From Posidonia oceanica (Eukaryota; Streptophyta; Magnoliopsida; Alismatales; Posidoniaceae): 64,000 nt of DNA. Positions within the stretch are counted from its first letter, which is position 1, and each line of letters opens with the position of its first letter. The translations under genes were made by a program, and so were the position numbers. The notes under the pieces are model-generated. The model had not been told where the DNA came from and ran no database searches. It was given only the letters and a program-made list of their open reading frames with translations. Where the stretch lies: positions 10,434,001 to 10,498,000 of the forward strand of contig JAZBRS010000063.1 in the NCBI GenBank assembly GCA_037176725.1. Direction: 5' to 3'. Shown in pieces: positions 24,059-34,914 of the stretch.

Positions 24059-27000
24059 TGTAGTAATCCTAGTGTTCGGATCGTCCATGCACGTTGCCAA
24101 AGCTCGCGTGCACCGATCTGAATCAGGCTCACTATTAGCGGCTATGTCCGAGAAGGAAGACCTAACTCGAAAACATTTAAAAGAGGGAAAAAGGGAAAGA
24201 AAAGAAGAAGACAAGACAAAATCGGAGTCGCCACCAAGTCTATTAAATCGGAAGATGAGGAAAACCGGGGAAATGCGTGAATAATCGCTCAAAACCAAGC
24301 AAAAGATGCAATGCAGGGCAATGCAAAAGAAATGAGATGCAAATGAATGCAAATGATGTGACTCGTGCCTAGGACAAGGGCAATATGGTCATTGCGGGCC
24401 AAGAGAGGGTAAGGACTCCTGTTACGCGCAGGGAAGGTGTTAGGCACCCCCGACACGCCCGAGAATCGGTCTTTCTAGGCTTACGCTCGCATATGCAGGG
24501 AAATGCAGACTTTGAATGCCTAAGTGCCAATGAATGCCTGTCTAAATGCTCAAAGGTGTGCTCTAAGTGATGAAAGACAATGCAAGAAAGTAAACGTGCA
24601 ATCTAAGCGCTCAGCAACGCTGTCTGTGTTCCGAACCGGGCGGAACCTGGCTCGTGGGAACTTCGGACAGTAAGCATCACTGCCCTATATGCAAATGCGG
24701 GCGATAAAACAAAACAGCGGGGAAAACAGGCAATGCAAGCGACATGCAAGAGGAAACAGCGTAAAACAGTGCGAGGAACGAAACAAGAATGCGAAAAGAT
24801 GCGAAAACAAGGTTGACATGCAAAATGATGCAAGGAACGGAACAAGGACGAAAAACGGTGCGGAAAACGAAAGAAGGGCGCAAAACCGGGCAAGAAAAAC
24901 AAGGGCACGCATGACGAGACGAGAAAACGAAAGGGCACGCAAAACGGTGCAAGAAAACAAGATTGCACGCAAAACGAGGCGAGGAAACTAAAGGGCACGC
25001 AAAACGGTGCAAGACAAAGAAGCAGCACGCAAAACGGAGCGAGAAAACAAGACTGCACGCAAAACGGAGCAAGACAAAGAAGCGGCACGCAAAACGGTGC
25101 GAGAAAACAAGACTGCACGCAAAACGGTGCGAGAAAACCAAAGGCACGCAAAATGATGCGAAACAAAGAAGCGGCATGCAAAACGGTGCAAGATAAAGAA
25201 GCGGCACGTAAAACGGTGTGGGAAAACAAGACTCCACGCAAAACGGAGCGAGAAAACTTGAAAGCATGCAAAACGGAGCAAATGGCATGCAAATGAATGC
25301 AGTGCAGGGGTTCAGGAGGACATACCTGGAGATCCGGGAGTCTGATCGGATATCTACTTGGTCCATGCTGAAGAGCGCTTCGCTGCAGTCGCCTGGGCAG
25401 CTTACTCGAGGAGATCCAACGGTCGGATTGAAAGATATCGCAGTTTCGGAGCAGAAGGGCCAGAACAGGAGAGAAGAACAGATCTAAGTGTTCAGGAGGT
25501 CCTAGGGGTGTGCTGAAGGTCCTCCCAAGTGAAGGGGAGTTAAAAGTGCCTAGTGTATGTAAGGGGGATGCTTAAATGCAAGATTAAATGAATGCCGAAT
25601 GCATGCAAAAGGCAAGAAAAGATAAGGAAAAGCAATTTGGAAAGAACAGGAGTTCAAAAGCATTTTTGAAGAAAGAAAGGGGCTAAAATGCAAATTTTCC
25701 AGAAAACGGGGGTTCTGGGGAGTCCGGGAATGCAAGTGGAGGGCCTACATGCAATTTTTGCAAGCATAGGAGTTAAAATGCAACTTAGGGGCAAAACAGT
25801 CTTTTTACATGGTTTCCAAAGGATGCAAGGGTCTATGTGTGATTTTTAAATCATGTAGGGTCCGAAAATGCAATTTTATATGGAAGACATGCTCTGGAAT
25901 CATGATCTGGGGACTGAAATGCAATACTTGGAAAAATCAGGGGTAAAAATGCAATGTAATAAGCTAAAATGCATGCCAAATGGTTACTGTCCATTTAAAA
26001 TGGACCTAAATGCAAATATGCAAAGCCAGAAGGTGAAAAATGCAATGCGGTATGCAAAATGAGAAAACAAAAGCTAAGTTCCTACAGTGCAGTGGACTAA
26101 GATGCAAAAATGACATAAAACAGGGATCTGAAATGCAATATAATAAGGCAAACTTCATGCATTAAAATTAAATAATCTACTGTAGGATTCAGATGCTAAA
26201 ATCAAAAACAGAAGGGCTAAACTCAAACTTTTTATAACTAGAAAGCACAGTAAATGGGCCAAAATGGAAATACTGAAAAATAGGAATAAAATGAGCAATT
26301 TAGCAAGATATTAAATCAGAAACTAAGCATCTTAAATAAGCTAAGGACCAGAACGCAAAAATAAGAAAACTTAAGGCAGAAATGTAATATTCGCATTAAA
26401 ACTATATAACTGAGAAAATAATGCTACAGTGAACTGCCGACGGTGGGGAGGTACTGTAGCAGAGACCGCCGGAGCTCAGCACCGCCGACCCAGGGCGCTC
26501 GCGGATGCACGGGAGGGCGGAGGGGACTGCCGGCGACCGTGCGAAGCCCTGGAGGGTGTCGGAGCAACGTTCCAGTGGCTGGGACGTCCGGAAGACAGGT
26601 GGTCGGCGCCGGTGACGAAGGACTGACCGGTGAGACGCCGCTGGAGCAGGAGGGCCGGAGGGCTGGCTCTGACTGGCGGAGAAGCATCAGAGGAGGGAGA
26701 GGGAGCCAAGGAGGTTAGTGGTTACCTGTTTGGGCAACCGAGGTGTCCTCCGACCCAGGAGGATTCTGCAGTTGCCGGAGGTGGGCGTCCGGAGTGTGCG
26801 GGCGTCAGCGGCGGCTCGCAGGCGTTGGGATCGGCTCCACGCGATCCTCCGGAGCTTTCTGAGTACCTGGAGCGGAGGTTCGGCAATCGGAGGAGCAAGC
26901 GGCTGAAATGGGTGCAGGTGGCGTTGCCTGAGGTGGGGAGAGCCGTCTGTCGCCCTCTGGCTCGAGTGGCAGCTTCCGGTGGACTGCTGAAGGTCCGGTG

Positions 27001-29377
27001 AGGGTGTGGAAGGGCTTAGATTAGCCTGAGGGACGCTGCGTTGAGAGGTTGCTGGTGGGTCGAGTTTCGGGCAGAAATCAGCACAGGTGTTTGTTGTGGA
27101 CAGTCGGAGGTGTGGTGTGCTATTCGGCTGAGGGATGGGTGGCCTGAGAAGATGTGGTTCAGGCGAGTGGCTCGGAGGAGTTTGGACAAGTTTCAGGGAC
27201 TGAGAAGGAGGGAATTTTTGGAGGAAGGGATGTTGGGTTCTGGTTGGATTTCAGGGTGTCTCGGGGGAAATGTGGGTTGTATTCGACGGGGGAAGGAAGG
27301 GAGGAGTTGCAGGAGGTTTGGGTGAGATTGGGCGGCCAATCCTAAAGGATTCTCGGGGTGTTTTGGGTCTGGGTTTGCTGCGGAAGGAAGAGGTCGAAGT
27401 TCTGCGTTTTTGGTGGATTTCTGAGGGAGAAAGGGGGCTCTCGCTTGCTGGGGATTACTCTGGAATGCTCGGGTCTCTCTCCCAGATGAACTCCCTCTTT
27501 TTTCTCCTCTCTTCTCCTCCCGTTTCAGGCCTGACTTCTCCTCCTTTCTGCTCTGAATTCTGACGACTTCCTCTCTTGGCTTTGCAGGTCTGAGGCCATT
27601 GAATGCCGCGGAGAGGCGATGGCAGGAGCACGGACGGGATTCGGCGCGCCAGTCCGGCTCGAGCAGGAGGTGGCAGGCCGGGCAGAGCTGCAGGCCAGCG
27701 GTTACTGTAGCTCTGCAACGTGGGAGAGGGAGGAAGGCGAAGGTGCTGTAGCTGTGGGCTGGGCTGGAGTTTGAAAAAAAGGAAAAAAAAAGGGAAACGG
27801 GCTGATGAGCCCAGTAAGGAAGAAAGGAAAAAATAAAAGGGAAGAAAGAAAGAAAGAGGGAAAGGAGGAGGGAAATAAAATAGGAAAAAATAAGATAAAA
27901 ATAAACGAAAATATTAGATGAATTGGGTTGTAGGTTAGGTGTTTAATTGATTTTTTTAATGACTGTTTTTAGGTTAATTAGTGTGTTTTAGGCTTGATTA
28001 GGTTTCTAGGGCTTTCCTTTGTTGTTAATTCATTTTCCACTTGATTAAGTGTTGGTTAAATCTTTTTAAATTGTTTTTAAAATTGTGTTTTCTTGTTAAG
28101 TATTTTAGGATGTTAATTAGGATTTTTAGGATTTATTTTCATATTAATTAAAAAGGGTTTTGGGCTTTTTAAGTTCTAGTCTTTTATGTTTTTCTTCCTT
28201 AAGTCTTTTGAACTATGTTTTTGATTTTTATTTGTTAATTCTTCTTGATGTTTTTTAGTTGGATTTTTCTGGTTTGATTAAGTGTTTTTAAGTCTTTCAA
28301 GTGTATTTTCCTTTTCCTTTTTAATTAAGTTTTTATGTTGTTTTTCTTATGCTTATTAGGTTAGGTCTTTTGCCTCCTTTAATTACTTGTTTTAGTGTTT
28401 GATTTTTAATTCTTCTCTTTAGGGTTTGTTTTTTTAATTTTTTAGTGGGGTTTTTACTTTTGGTAGGTTCTGACTTTATTTCAGTTTTTTACTTGATTTT
28501 ACAGTACGTTCTTTTAGTTTGTTTTGCATTTTTTAGTTTGCATGCTTGGTTTTCTTTTTAGCTTGATTTAGTTAAGTTTGAGTTTTTAATTACTTGTTTA
28601 ATGTTTTTTTTTTGTTGCTTTTCTTGGAATTCTGATTTGTTTCTTTTATGTTTTGGGGTTTTACAGATTTTTAAGGATTTTCATGGATTTTTGCAAAAGA
28701 AAGAAGAAGGAAAAGAAAAAGAAGAAGAAAAGGAAAAAAAGAGAATAAAAGGGGAAAGAGATAGGTTTGAGGGAAAAGATTTTTAAAATTCAGGGAAAAT
28801 GTTAAAAATAAAATAAAAATAGGAATAAGATAGAGAAGAGATAGGAGTACAAAGGGGGCCCACAGCCAAGCCAAAGAAAGGGCAAGAAGGGGATGAAAAG
28901 AGAGACGATAATCAGGAGAGAGAGAGGAGAGAGAAAACGATAATTCCGGAGAGAGAAAACGATAATTTGGCCAAAAGGGGGTCTTAGAGGTCTCGGAAAG
29001 GGGTGAAATTTGGCGGGTGTGGGGTCTAGGGTTTCTAGTTTTGTTCCCAAAGTTTTGGTTTCGTTTTGAGGAAGTTTTGGAGGGTTTTTGAGGTGTAGAA
29101 AAAGGGTAGTTTTGCCTAAGTTTCCTAGGGTTTTTGGGAGGGGTTCTGGTTTGAAATTTTGCAGGCTTTTGGTGGGCTTGCTAAGTCATCAGGGGTGAGT
29201 TTTCCTATGGATTTTGGTTGGTTTTCAGGTTCGGGAAAGGGGGGTAATCCTAGGTCAGGTTTGGGCTTGCTTTGAGGGGAAAGAAGGAGAGGGAGGTGTG
29301 GATTTGGGTCTAGATTCGGGTCCAGCAGCCACCGGAAGGCTCCAAACGATCCAGCCTGTCAAAATGGGGTGTCAACA
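24059..29377 (-). repeat. 3' LTR of element B
   Basis: 5,319 bp. It has the same layout as the LTR of A: end segment with ggtgttaggcacccccgaca (24438), about 30-bp tandem repeats at 24760-25290, an AT-rich part, a GC-rich block at 26420-27000, and a T-rich/purine-rich part at 27780-28980. A minus-strand donor-like CAG|GTAAC lies at 26725. Confidence 0.92.
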
Positions 29378-29445
29378 GATGCCCCTCCCTGAGCGAGGTC
29401 ACGGGGACCGAGGCCGCTGCTCATGGTCGACAAGACACCCCATTT
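29362..29445. other. Inverted repeat bracketing the polypurine tract of element B
   Basis: AAATGGGGTGTC at 29362-29373 pairs exactly with GACACCCCATTT at 29434-29445. The PPT (minus strand AGGGAGGGGCATC, 29378-29390) lies between. Compared with A, one G:C pair has become A:T on both arms. Confidence 0.8.
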
Positions 29446-29942
29446 GACCAGAGAGCCAAATGTTGTTGTAGACGTGAGTCACTTATTCGGTGGATGCACC
29501 GAAATTCATGACCCGTTGCCGGATGCGGATGAATGTAGATGTAATGCTTACGCTAATGCAAAAGTGATGCCTACGCTAATGCCCATTGCGCTATACTCCT
29601 CTGGGGGAAAAGCGGGTGATGCATGCACGCGGGAAAGGCGGGGAATGCAATGCAGGATCGTCGGACAATACTTCGGGAGAGTCGGGCGAGGGGGTGCGCT
29701 GAGCGGTGTGCAGCTCTGGCACGGGGGTGCCGTTTGCCAAGCTTCTGCTGTAGGCATAGGCGATGCGAGTGCTGAAGGTAAAAGGCTGAAAAGTAAAGGT
29801 GCTGGAAAGTAAAGATGCTGGAAAGTAAAGTGCTGAGAAGTAAATATGCTGTGGATGTGCATGCGGTGGCGGGCGCAGGCCCGGGAAGGCGAAGTGCGGA
29901 AGTTGGTGTAAGGACCACAGAGGAGCAGTAACGCAATAAGGG
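29446..29942 (-). other. 3' untranslated region of element B
   Basis: No supported gene. Its first part matches A after 4460. Short repeats of gctggaaagtaaa type occur near 29790-29850. Open frames on either strand here look incidental. Confidence 0.45.
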
Positions 29943-30440
29943 TGCAATGTTATGCGATGTTATGCTGTGGAATGCAGGGTATAAACAGTGGAGCGCCGGG
30001 CATACGGAACCGGGAAAACGTTCCCGAGGCCGCATACTATTGCGAGTATCATCCAAAGCCGGCAAGCTGCGAAAGTCTTGTGGGTGCCGAGGATGATACC
30101 TTAGGCAATACACGAGCCAGGGGTTCGAATCCTAAGCACGCCATGTCTGTGCAATGATGGAATGCAGTACTAGGACTAACTCTACAGAGGACACAAAGAA
30201 GCTATATGATGTCATGCATTGAAATGCTAATGTTATGCAATGGAATGCAGTGTATAAACAGCGGAGCGTCAGGCATGCGAAGCTGAAAAAACGATCCCAA
30301 GATCGCGCACTACTGCGAGTATCATCCGAAGCCGGCAAGTTGCGAAAGTCTTGCAGGTGCCGAGGATGGTACCTTAGGCAATACACGAGCCAGGGGTTCG
30401 AATCCTAAGCACGCCATGCCCGTGCAATGATGCGGTGCTG
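29943..30440 (+). repeat. Tandem duplication carrying tRNA B-box-like motifs
   Basis: Two diverged copies (about 29943-30225 and 30226-30440) share gcgagtatcatcc, a 60-base conserved middle and ccaggggttcgaatcctaag. The latter contains GGTTCGAATCC, a perfect match to the RNA polymerase III B-box, at both 30120-30133 and 30390-30402, and is followed by CACGCCA. No tRNA 5' half that would pair with the 3' arm is present, so I do not call a tRNA gene. Confidence 0.6.
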
Positions 30441-31475
30441 ATGCCATGCCACACAATGCTATTAAACTATGACGAAAGGGGTGATAAGTTAACGGACTTA
30501 TCGCCGGATAGCTAGGGGGTATCGGCCCTCTGAAGAGTTGACGGACTCATCACCGGATATTTTGGGGCTATCAGCCCGAACGAGGAGTTAACGGACTCAT
30601 CACTGGATATTTTAGGGCTATCAGCCCGAATGAGGGTGGAAAGGGGGCGGGATACCGAACCATAAGGTGCGGCAGAGGTCCAGAGACGCGCCCATGACAG
30701 TTGGGGATGTCAGCCCAAATGCAGATGGAAGTGGGATACCGAGGGGCAGCAAACAAGATGCCCCTGGTATCAGGATGATGCCAGGGGACAGCCGAAGTGC
30801 TCCTGGCACCGAAATGCGAGGATGGATAGGTGAATGGATGATAGGTTGACGAACCTATCGCCGGGCAGTTAGGGGTGCCAGCCCAAATGAGTGATAGGCT
30901 GGGGATGTCTGGTAGCAGGGTTTGACGACGCGAAGAATGCAATGGAACAAAGAATGCAGGGTGATAGGTTGACGGACCCATCGTCGAGCAGTTTAGGGCT
31001 GCCAACCCGATCGGGTGAGAGGGACGATACCACAGGGCAGCCAAAAAGATGCCCCTGGTATCAGGATGATACCAGGGGACAACCGAAGCGCCCCTGGCAC
31101 CAGAATGCAAGGGTGGATGAATGGGCGGATGGATGATAGGTTGACGAACCCATCGCCGAGCAGTTAGGGGTGCCAGCTCGAGGATGATAGGTTAACGGAC
31201 CTATCGCCGAGCAGTTAGGGTTGCCAGCCCGATCGGGTGAGGGGGACGATACCACAGGGCAGCCAAAAAGATGCCCCTGGTATCAGGATGATACCAGGGG
31301 ACAGCCGAAGTGCCCCTGGCACCAGAATGCAAGGGTGGATGAATGGGCGGATGGATGATAGGTTGACGAACCCATCGCCGAGCAGTTAGGGGTGCCAGCC
31401 CGAGGATGATAGGTTAACGGACCTATCGCCGAGCAGTTAGGGTTGCTAGCCCGAATGCAAAGAATGAGGGATGCG
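30441..31475. repeat. Hairpin-bearing repeats, element B 3' region
   Basis: Repeated modules of GATAAG or GATAGG, an 8-base loop, and CTTATC or CCTATC, followed by ccgagcagttaggg and gccagcccg. Three long hairpins with CCCCTGGTATC against GATACCAGGGG lie at 30761-30789 (one wobble), 31052-31078 and 31274-31300. The block 31009-31230 is duplicated at 31231-31452 (period 222 bp). Confidence 0.8.
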
Positions 31476-33190
31476 AATGGATACATAGAAAACAGGAAAC
31501 CCCCCGTGGTGGGTGTGCAATGGTCTCAGCGCGGGCATGCTTCGTAGCGTCACGAGGTGACAAACGAGGGACATGCCGTTCATCTAGGACCTACCCAACG
31601 CGGTGGGTGGCAAAACTTTGAAAAACGCAGAGCCTCTGAGCGAGGTCAGGCAAAGAGTGCTCATCCTTGGCTCCGATTTTCGAAAACCGGGTGAAGAGAA
31701 GGTAAGTTATTACAGCATGCATTTTTTGGTGGCTATGGACTCAAAAGCAACTGCGCTAAAAGGGTGCTTCTGCACTTCCGGACTCAGGAAACTCGATCCT
31801 CGAGCAACGCCATGCCGAGTTGTGGTCGGTGGCTCTCTTTCCCACTCTTGGCTCAGGATGAGGCTTTGGCTTCGCAGAGAATAGCCTTTGGCTGTAGGTA
31901 GGTAGCAGAAGCGTTGGATGCAGCTTCACAGCCTCCGTCTTAATTCCTCGGGGACCGACTACCGCTTTTGACGCTCACAGGATGATGTTTCTTTTCCCCT
32001 CATGAGTGACTGGATCTGCATCTAGCCTTCTTGGAAATAAGTGTTGTCTGCACAGGGGTTGGAGCGTGCTGCTGTGCTCGGAGGGTGGGGCCAGGTCCTC
32101 CAGATATGATGTCTTGTGCAGTTGCCAGTGTGGTGCTTGATGTTGATAACTGAGATGGCTTTGACGCTCGTCCAAATCACTCCTCTCATGAGCGCCTTCT
32201 TTCTTCAACTTCTTTCTTCATTTTTCTTTTGTGCTCAGCATGCATATCAAGTTATCATATTCTTTTGCTCACATGATCTCTATTCTTTTGGATATGCATG
32301 ACTTCGCCCTCTTGGGGTAGCAGTCCCTGATGAGGCATTAAGAGTTCGGCTGATCCGCGTACACCCTCAGCCTCTGCAATGTGCGCTTGTAGCCTCTGGC
32401 TATGCTCCGCTCTGCTTCGGTCCTCTCCATGTTCGGTGGACTCTCTCGATAAGGTGGATCTCGCTTGTAGTGTTCTGAAACTTAGCGAGATGCTCTATTC
32501 TGCTCTCAGTCTCACTTTGTGGCCACATGCAAGAGATGGCGCTGTTCAGGTGAGTTCTGCCTGAGATCGTCACTGCTTGACATCCTCCAGGCGCTGCTTG
32601 CTTGTCCATAGCCAGGTTTCTGATTATACAAATGTTTATGGGTTTTGTATTTTTTAGTAGGGAAGGGACAAGCATGTTTTTAGGTTTTTGCATCGGTTTT
32701 GTATTTTTTATGGTTTTTTAGGTTTAAGAAAACATAAAAGGGAAAACCACAGCAATGCAAGAAAATATTTTTGCGTTTTTTGATTTTCTTGATTTTTTTG
32801 GCGTTTTTGTGCTTTATAAGATGCAAGAAATGGCATGTATGTGCAGAAGGTGATATGCATGATGACAGATATGTACAGGATGGGATGAATGCATGAGATG
32901 ATAGCTATGCGCAGAGGAATGTGCAAGGTGATAGGTTGACGGACCTATCGTCGAATAGTTAGGGATATCAGCCCGAATGATAGGTTAACGGACCTATCAC
33001 CGAGCAGTTAGGGGTGCCAGCCCGGATGATGAGATGAATGCAAGAGGTAGAAGGGATGCATGCTCTTTAATGAGTTTTTGTTGATTTTATGCTTTTTATG
33101 ATTTTCAGGCAAGGCGAAAAAAACCGCGAAAACAAAACAAAACGAAAAGAAAAGACTATGCAGAAACAAAAGAGAGGTTAGAAGGGCTTA
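31476..33190 (-). repeat. Non-coding block shared with element C
   Basis: Read on the minus strand, this block corresponds to 46551-48130 of element C: the splice-donor-like start, an A-rich section with tandem tttttagg/aaaaacc motifs (32640-32830), a section with tgtggccacatgcaagagat (32518-32540), and caacgcggtgggtggcaaaa (31595-31616). I found no counterpart in element A. No frame is credible in it. Two further hairpin modules lie at 32930-33022. Confidence 0.7.
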
Positions 33191-33426
33191 CCTGTCAACA
33201 ACCTCGGGAGGGAGGCGCTAGGTTCGCTCCTACGCTGCTGACGTTGTCAGCGGGGTCCACTATTGGCTGCAAAAGTTGGAGAAGAACTTACCTGGATGAC
33301 GCTGCACCTGGTCTTGCTGTCGACGCTACCGTTGCATCTCCGAGCGTCCCTTGGACGAGATAGGGAGGACGGGAGAAGAGGATTGCGCCGATGGGATCAG
33401 AAGGATCCATCGGAGCAAAGCGGGAT

Positions 33427-34914
33427 TCAGAGAAGGTTGGGGTAACCCCCCGAGGTTCCGGCGGAGGAAGGATTGGCTACACTAGGGTGTGGAAGTGCAA
33501 GTGCAGGCGCATGTGTATGTGTAGGCTCCTGCTTGCCAATGCTGATGATCCTGCGGTCGATCAAGCGTTGAATGGCATCCCGAAGAGTGAGGCAGTTGTC
33601 CGTCGAGTGCCCGGTGGCCCGATGGAAACTGCAGAACTGATCCGTATCATGCCACCATGGAGGGGGATTTGGTGACGGACGGACAGCCGGGAGCCTCAGG
33701 AGCGACTCAACTTGAGGGAAGATGGCGCTCAGTGGTTCGGGGAGAGGCGTGTAATCACACTCAGCCCGACGAGGTCGTCTTTGCCCTAGATGGAGTCCTT
33801 GCCGAGCGGGTGCGACGTGATGCACGGGCTCGACGGTGGCAGTGTGCTCAGTGGGTGCAAAATTAGGTGCGTGCTCTTGCGGAAAAGGGTCTAGTTGACT
33901 CTCTGCATAGGCAGGCTCTTCGAGAAGATCGACGCATAACTCGGAGAGCTGTTCGGAGCGGTCCGGAGTGGAGCTGCTGTTGTTGCTGCTGCGGCGATTG
34001 CTGGAGATGTTGGCCTGCCTAGCTAATGCAGAAAGTGCGGGGAAATGTCCACTTCGCAGTGAGCTTTCCACGCAGACACCAGCCCTAATCAGCGATGCAT
34101 GACTAGTGATGTGCTGAATGCAAAGCAGAGTCCCAATCGCTGGCAGCGCCCTTTTAACGATCATCTCGATAGAATCCTCCTCGGAGGGTTTATCTTTGAC
34201 TTGGGCGGCTAAGGAGCGCCAGCGACCGACATACTCCCCGAATGGCTTTTGGGGTCTCTGCTGGATGGCGACAAGATCCTCTCTCTTCGGGATCAGGTCG
34301 AGGTTGAAAGCATACTGCTCAAGGAAGGCCTGAGAAAGATCGGTCCAAGTTCGAATCGCTGCCATGTCAAGGGAAGTGAACCACTTGAGCGCGGGGCCGG
34401 TCAAACTCTTCTAAAACAGGCGGATAAGGAGCCTTTCATCAGCCTGAAGCTGAGCAAGGTCCCCGCAGTATGCCTTCAGATGCGAAATAGGACAGCCTTT
34501 ACCATTGTATTTATCGAAGACCAGGATACGGAACTTCGAAGGGAGTGCGACCTCGGGAAAGAGACAGAGGTCGCGAAACTGGTAAGACAGGTGGTCCTTA
34601 CCCTGCACTAGACGTAGTGCTTTCTCCAGAACGTCCATTCTATCATTGATTTGGTCTGGATTAGCTGCCATAGGGGATGGTGCAGCAGGGGTAGGGACCA
34701 CATACGCCGAGTGGGTCGCACCTAAGTGCTCCTCCGGATCCACCATCATGTCGCCTGATGGAGCAACGGGATGGCCGACGTATCCGTGCGTGCGTGCAGT
34801 GTAGGTAGGAAAGTATGCTGGGTTCTGAACCTGATGCAACTGTAGTAATCCCAGTGTTCCGATCGTCCATGCACGTTGCCAAAGCTCGCGTGCACCGATC
34901 GGAATCAGGCTCAC
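33427..34914 (-). pseudogene. Truncated gag of element B, fused to an LTR-encoded start
   Basis: The frame starts at an ATG at 34914 inside the LTR. Twenty-four codons and two bases come from the LTR, then gag begins in frame with LHQVQNPAYFP at the LTR end (34840/34841), matching the middle of A's N-terminal gag (VQHPAYTP). A TAG at 34411-34413 replaces the Q of A's RLFQKSL. Beyond it the frame is open for 325 codons: Retrotrans_gag domain (ALKWFTSLDMAAIRTWTDLS, FGEYVGRWRSLA) and a CHHC finger at 33592-33633 (CSFHRATGHSTDNC), ending at 33427. Compared with C, the first of two finger modules is missing between NFAP and VEPVHH. Confidence 0.85.

Noticed and set aside
30100..30145. tRNA gene candidate
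   Set aside because: The T-arm/B-box part is good but no 5' acceptor strand or D-arm fits, so it is reported only as a B-box-like repeat.
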